From: Nitrospirota bacterium
GTDB taxonomy: Bacteria; Nitrospirota; Thermodesulfovibrionia; Thermodesulfovibrionales; SM23-35
Reading direction: 5' to 3'
DNA length: 48,236 bases
Assembly: GCA_013388435.1 (NCBI GenBank)
Contig: JACAFE010000064.1
Span: forward strand, 1 to 48,236
Shown one piece after another: positions 46,538-48,236 of this stretch. How positions within the stretch are numbered: the first letter of the stretch is position 1; each line of letters starts with the position of its first letter. The translations under genes and the position numbers were made by a program. The notes below the pieces were generated by a model. That model was given only the letters and a program-made list of their open reading frames with translations, was not told the origin of the DNA and ran no database searches.

Positions 46538-46966
46538 TTAATCAATAACATCAATCCCCATACTTCTTGCTGTGCCACGAATAATGCTCTCGGCTTTGCT
46601 AACATCAAAAGCATTCAAATCAGGAAGCTTTTTTTGCGCTATCTCTTTTATCTGAGCTGATGTCACTTTTCCAACTTTATCCTTATTCGGAGTCCCTGAA
46701 CCTTTGATTATTCCAGCAGCTTTCTTTAAAAGCTCCGAAGCCGGCGGTGTCTTTGTAATAAAAGTAAAAGACCTGTCTGCATAGACCGTCATAACAACAG
46801 GGATAATTGTATCCCCGAGCGCCTGCGTCTGCGCATTAAATGCTTTACAAAACTCCATTATGTTCACTCCATGAGGACCCAAAGCAGGGCCAACCGGTGG
46901 CGCAGGATTAGCCTTACCAGCAGGTATCTGAAGTTTAACCTGTGCAATTACTTCCTTCTTAGCCAT
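46538..46966 (-). CDS. rplK: 50S ribosomal protein L11
   Basis: 142 residues. The N-terminal [26 protein letters not shown] and the C-terminal RNA-binding part ([32 protein letters not shown]) are complete. L11 binds the GTPase-associated region of 23S rRNA. GAGGGGG lies before the ATG. 121 AT-rich bases separate it from nusG. Confidence 0.97.
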   Translation of the reverse strand: MAKKEVIAQVKLQIPAGKANPAPPVGPALGPHGVNIMEFCKAFNAQTQALGDTIIPVVMTVYADRSFTFITKTPPASELLKKAAGIIKGSGTPNKDKVGKVTSAQIKEIAQKKLPDLNAFDVSKAESIIRGTARSMGIDVID

Positions 46967-47087
46967 AAAACCCCCTCAATATTTCAAAATGGAAACTGAA
47001 AAATAAAAATACATAAGAGATTTTTGAACTTCTCATTTTCCACTTTGCATTTTAAATTTAAATTCTAAGTTCTCATTCCTAAACTTA

Positions 47088-47612
47088 TTATGCCTTCTCA
47101 ACCTGGAAAAAATTTAATTCAACAGGTGTCTGTCTTCCGAAAATACTTACCATAACACACAATCTTCCATGATCCATATCAACTTCTTCCACATTACCTA
47201 TAAAATTTGTAAAAGGACCATCTATAATTCTTACACTTTCACCTTTCTGGAATTGGGTCTTAACATGAGGAACAGGTCCCTTTTCCAGTTGTTGCAATAT
47301 TACAGAGACTTCTTCTTCTGATAGAGGAACCGGATTTGAACCACCAACAAAACCAGTAACTCTCGGAGTACTTCTGATTAAATGCCATGTTTCATCATCA
47401 AGTTCCATTTCAACAAGAATATATCCAGGATAAAATTTTTTATCACTTTCCTTCTTTTTACCGCTCCTCAGCTCGATTATTTTTTCAGAAGGAATTAATA
47501 TGCGTGATATTCTGTCCTTAAAATTTTGCTTTTCAACCTTTTCTTCAATTGATATTTTTACTTTTTCTTCAAATCCCGAATATGTGTGTACTACGTACCA
47601 GTTCTTTCCCAT
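47088..47612 (-). CDS. nusG: Transcription elongation/antitermination factor NusG
   Basis: 174 residues, the common length. The NGN domain starts KNWYVVHTYSGFEEKVKISI and contains GYILVEMELDDETWHLIRSTPRVTGFVG. The C-terminal KOW domain is KGESVRIIDGPFTNFIGNVEEVD. It links RNA polymerase with Rho or the ribosome. It follows secE by 3 bases, with a weak GAGAT motif as binding site overlapping the secE end. Confidence 0.97.
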   Translation of the reverse strand: MGKNWYVVHTYSGFEEKVKISIEEKVEKQNFKDRISRILIPSEKIIELRSGKKKESDKKFYPGYILVEMELDDETWHLIRSTPRVTGFVGGSNPVPLSEEEVSVILQQLEKGPVPHVKTQFQKGESVRIIDGPFTNFIGNVEEVDMDHGRLCVMVSIFGRQTPVELNFFQVEKA

Positions 47613-47615
47613 AGT

Positions 47616-47801
47616 TTATCTCAGAGCTATTCCAACCAGTTTTGAAAGTCCGAGGTCAACAAGTCCAAGAAACAAAGAAATAATTATTACAGTTATGATA
47701 ACAACCCAGGTTGACCCGATTAATTCTTCTCTGGTCGGAAAGACAACTTTTTTTATTTCGATTTTTACTTCCCTGAAAAACTCCTTTATCCTGTTAATCA
47801 T
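47616..47801 (-). CDS. secE: Preprotein translocase subunit SecE
   Basis: 61 residues: an amphipathic N-terminal helix (RIKEFFREVKIEIKKVVFPT) with the conserved FPTREE motif, followed by one membrane span (WVVIITVIIISLFLGLVDLG). This is the short single-span form seen in most bacteria. It clamps the SecY channel in the inner membrane. It lies between tRNA-Trp and nusG, as is classical. Confidence 0.95.
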   Translation of the reverse strand: MINRIKEFFREVKIEIKKVVFPTREELIGSTWVVIITVIIISLFLGLVDLGLSKLVGIALR

Positions 47802-47855
47802 ATCTCTCTTCCTGCTCTTTAAGTTTTTTTTCTATAAAAACTATCTTTCGTAAAC

Positions 47856-47932
47856 TGGCAGGCCAGGAGGGATTTGAACCCCCAACCCTCGGATTTGGAG
47901 TCCGATGCTCTAGCCGTTAGAGCTACTGGCCT
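47856..47932 (-). tRNA. tRNA-Trp (anticodon CCA)
   Basis: Complete cloverleaf on the minus strand: acceptor AGGCCAG/CTGGCCT, D arm TAGCTCTAACGGCTAGAGC, anticodon stem TCGGA/TCCGA around CTCCAAA (anticodon CCA), a T arm with GGTTCAAATCC, discriminator G and encoded CCA (47856-47858). A1 and discriminator G73 agree with bacterial tRNA-Trp. The first two bases are also the last two bases of the rpmG stop codon. Confidence 0.96.
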
Positions 47933-48083
47933 ACGCTTTTGTTTCCTTATGTAAAGTATGTTTTCTACAATGCCTGCAATATTTCTTAAGCTGAAGTTTC
48001 TCGGTTGTATTTTTCTTATTTTTCATGCTCGAATAATTTCTATTCTTACATTCAGTACACTGAAAAAGTATTATATCACGCAT
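47931..48083 (-). CDS. rpmG: 50S ribosomal protein L33
   Basis: A 50-residue protein starting [19 protein letters not shown], with the zinc pairs C9/C12 and C36/C39 (YCRHCRKHT) of the zinc-binding form of L33. The end HTLHKETKA is usual. AAAGG lies just before the ATG. It is in its classical place between tuf and tRNA-Trp/secE. The stop codon TAG overlaps the tRNA 5' end by 2 bases. The small size makes it easy to miss. Confidence 0.95.
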   Translation of the reverse strand: MRDIILFQCTECKNRNYSSMKNKKNTTEKLQLKKYCRHCRKHTLHKETKA

Positions 48084-48133
48084 TCCTTTTATCCCTTAAA
48101 ATTTATATTTTAATATTAATTTATATTTTTTCT

Positions 48134-48236
48134 CTACTGAATTATCTCAGTTACTACTCCTGCTCCAACTGTCCTTCCACCTTCTCTTATCGCAAACCTC
48201 AGTTCCTTCTCCATCGCTATCGGTGATATTAACTCA
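48134..48236 (-). CDS. tuf: Elongation factor Tu, C-terminal fragment (5' end outside window)
   Basis: The last 33 codons are present, ending at TAG (48134-48136): [20 protein letters not shown], then [13 protein letters not shown], the highly conserved C-terminus of domain III of EF-Tu. EF-Tu delivers aminoacyl-tRNA to the ribosome. It is upstream of rpmG by 50 bases on the same strand, the usual tufB position. The start lies beyond the window edge. Confidence 0.96.
   Translation of the reverse strand, partial: ELISPIAMEKELRFAIREGGRTVGAGVVTEIIQ

Noticed and set aside
46967-47087. Imperfect inverted repeat between nusG and rplK
   Set aside because: Arms are AT-rich and broken; it looks like low-complexity sequence rather than a terminator or attenuator.

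Overview
The window is AT-rich bacterial chromosome from a diderm (Gram-negative) organism. An outer-membrane porin with a signal peptide is present, and start sites often carry strong AGGAGG-type ribosome binding sites. The gene mix suggests Nitrospirota (Thermodesulfovibrio-like) or a neighbouring deltaproteobacterial-type lineage: BioW, DUF4912, SulP beside a kinase-like/BON/receiver protein, and many CheY-like receivers. That placement is inference from gene content; there is no rRNA here. No CRISPR array, rRNA, complete insertion sequence or phage module was found.

Layout. 1-443: the 3' end of katG (catalase-peroxidase). 444-1032: non-coding with GC-rich palindromes. 1033-4498 (minus): galE-phoB-phoR, a sugar epimerase with a PhoB/PhoR-type two-component pair. 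4604-4678: tRNA-Thr(CGT). 4854-6311: outer-membrane porin. 6620-7897: Lys-rich DUF4912 protein. 7997-9686 (plus): bioW and an overlapping lipid kinase gene. 9736-11712 (minus): mnmA and an HD-domain hydrolase. 11767-13416 (plus): aroK-aroB. 13466-15068 (minus): DUF47 PhoU-like protein and a Pit phosphate permease. 15255-17684: glgP. 17725-19763: DUF488 protein, tRNA-Val(CAC), nitroreductase and a small glycine-zipper protein. 19769-26826 (mostly minus): GlcD-type FAD oxidase, smc, FmdB-like zinc ribbon, Mut7-C RNase-like protein and a radical SAM/SPASM protein.

27203-34317 is the most unusual block. A SulP anion transporter with a large coiled-coil insertion is followed by a protein fusing a degenerate cytidylate-kinase-like domain, a BON domain and a receiver. 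It converges, across a shared terminator, on a five-gene signalling operon: a membrane Cache-type histidine kinase, three stand-alone receivers, and a histidine-kinase-like protein that keeps its H-box but has no recognisable ATP-binding motifs. None of the four receivers has a DNA-binding output, so this looks like a phosphorelay acting through protein contacts, possibly on anion uptake.

34428-36515 holds a short doubtful ORF and two type II toxin-antitoxin modules (AbrB/PIN and RHH/PIN). Both have clear operator-like palindromes, and similar short sequences flank the block in direct orientation. 36713-48236 (minus) is the classical tuf-rpmG-trnW-secE-nusG-rplK-rplA-rplJ-rplL-rpoB-rpoC cluster, read from the right edge leftwards and ending in a bidirectional terminator. 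The small rpmG gene (50 aa) is identified here; its stop codon overlaps the 5' end of tRNA-Trp.

Other themes. Phosphate handling is represented by PhoBR, a porin, Pit and DUF47, but no pst/phoU operon is seen. Several genes (bioW, aroK, mnmA, galE) have promoter-like -10 elements only 6-8 nt before the ATG and no ribosome binding site, which suggests leaderless mRNAs. rpoC and rplJ appear to start at TTG and CTG, one base after the upstream stop codon.
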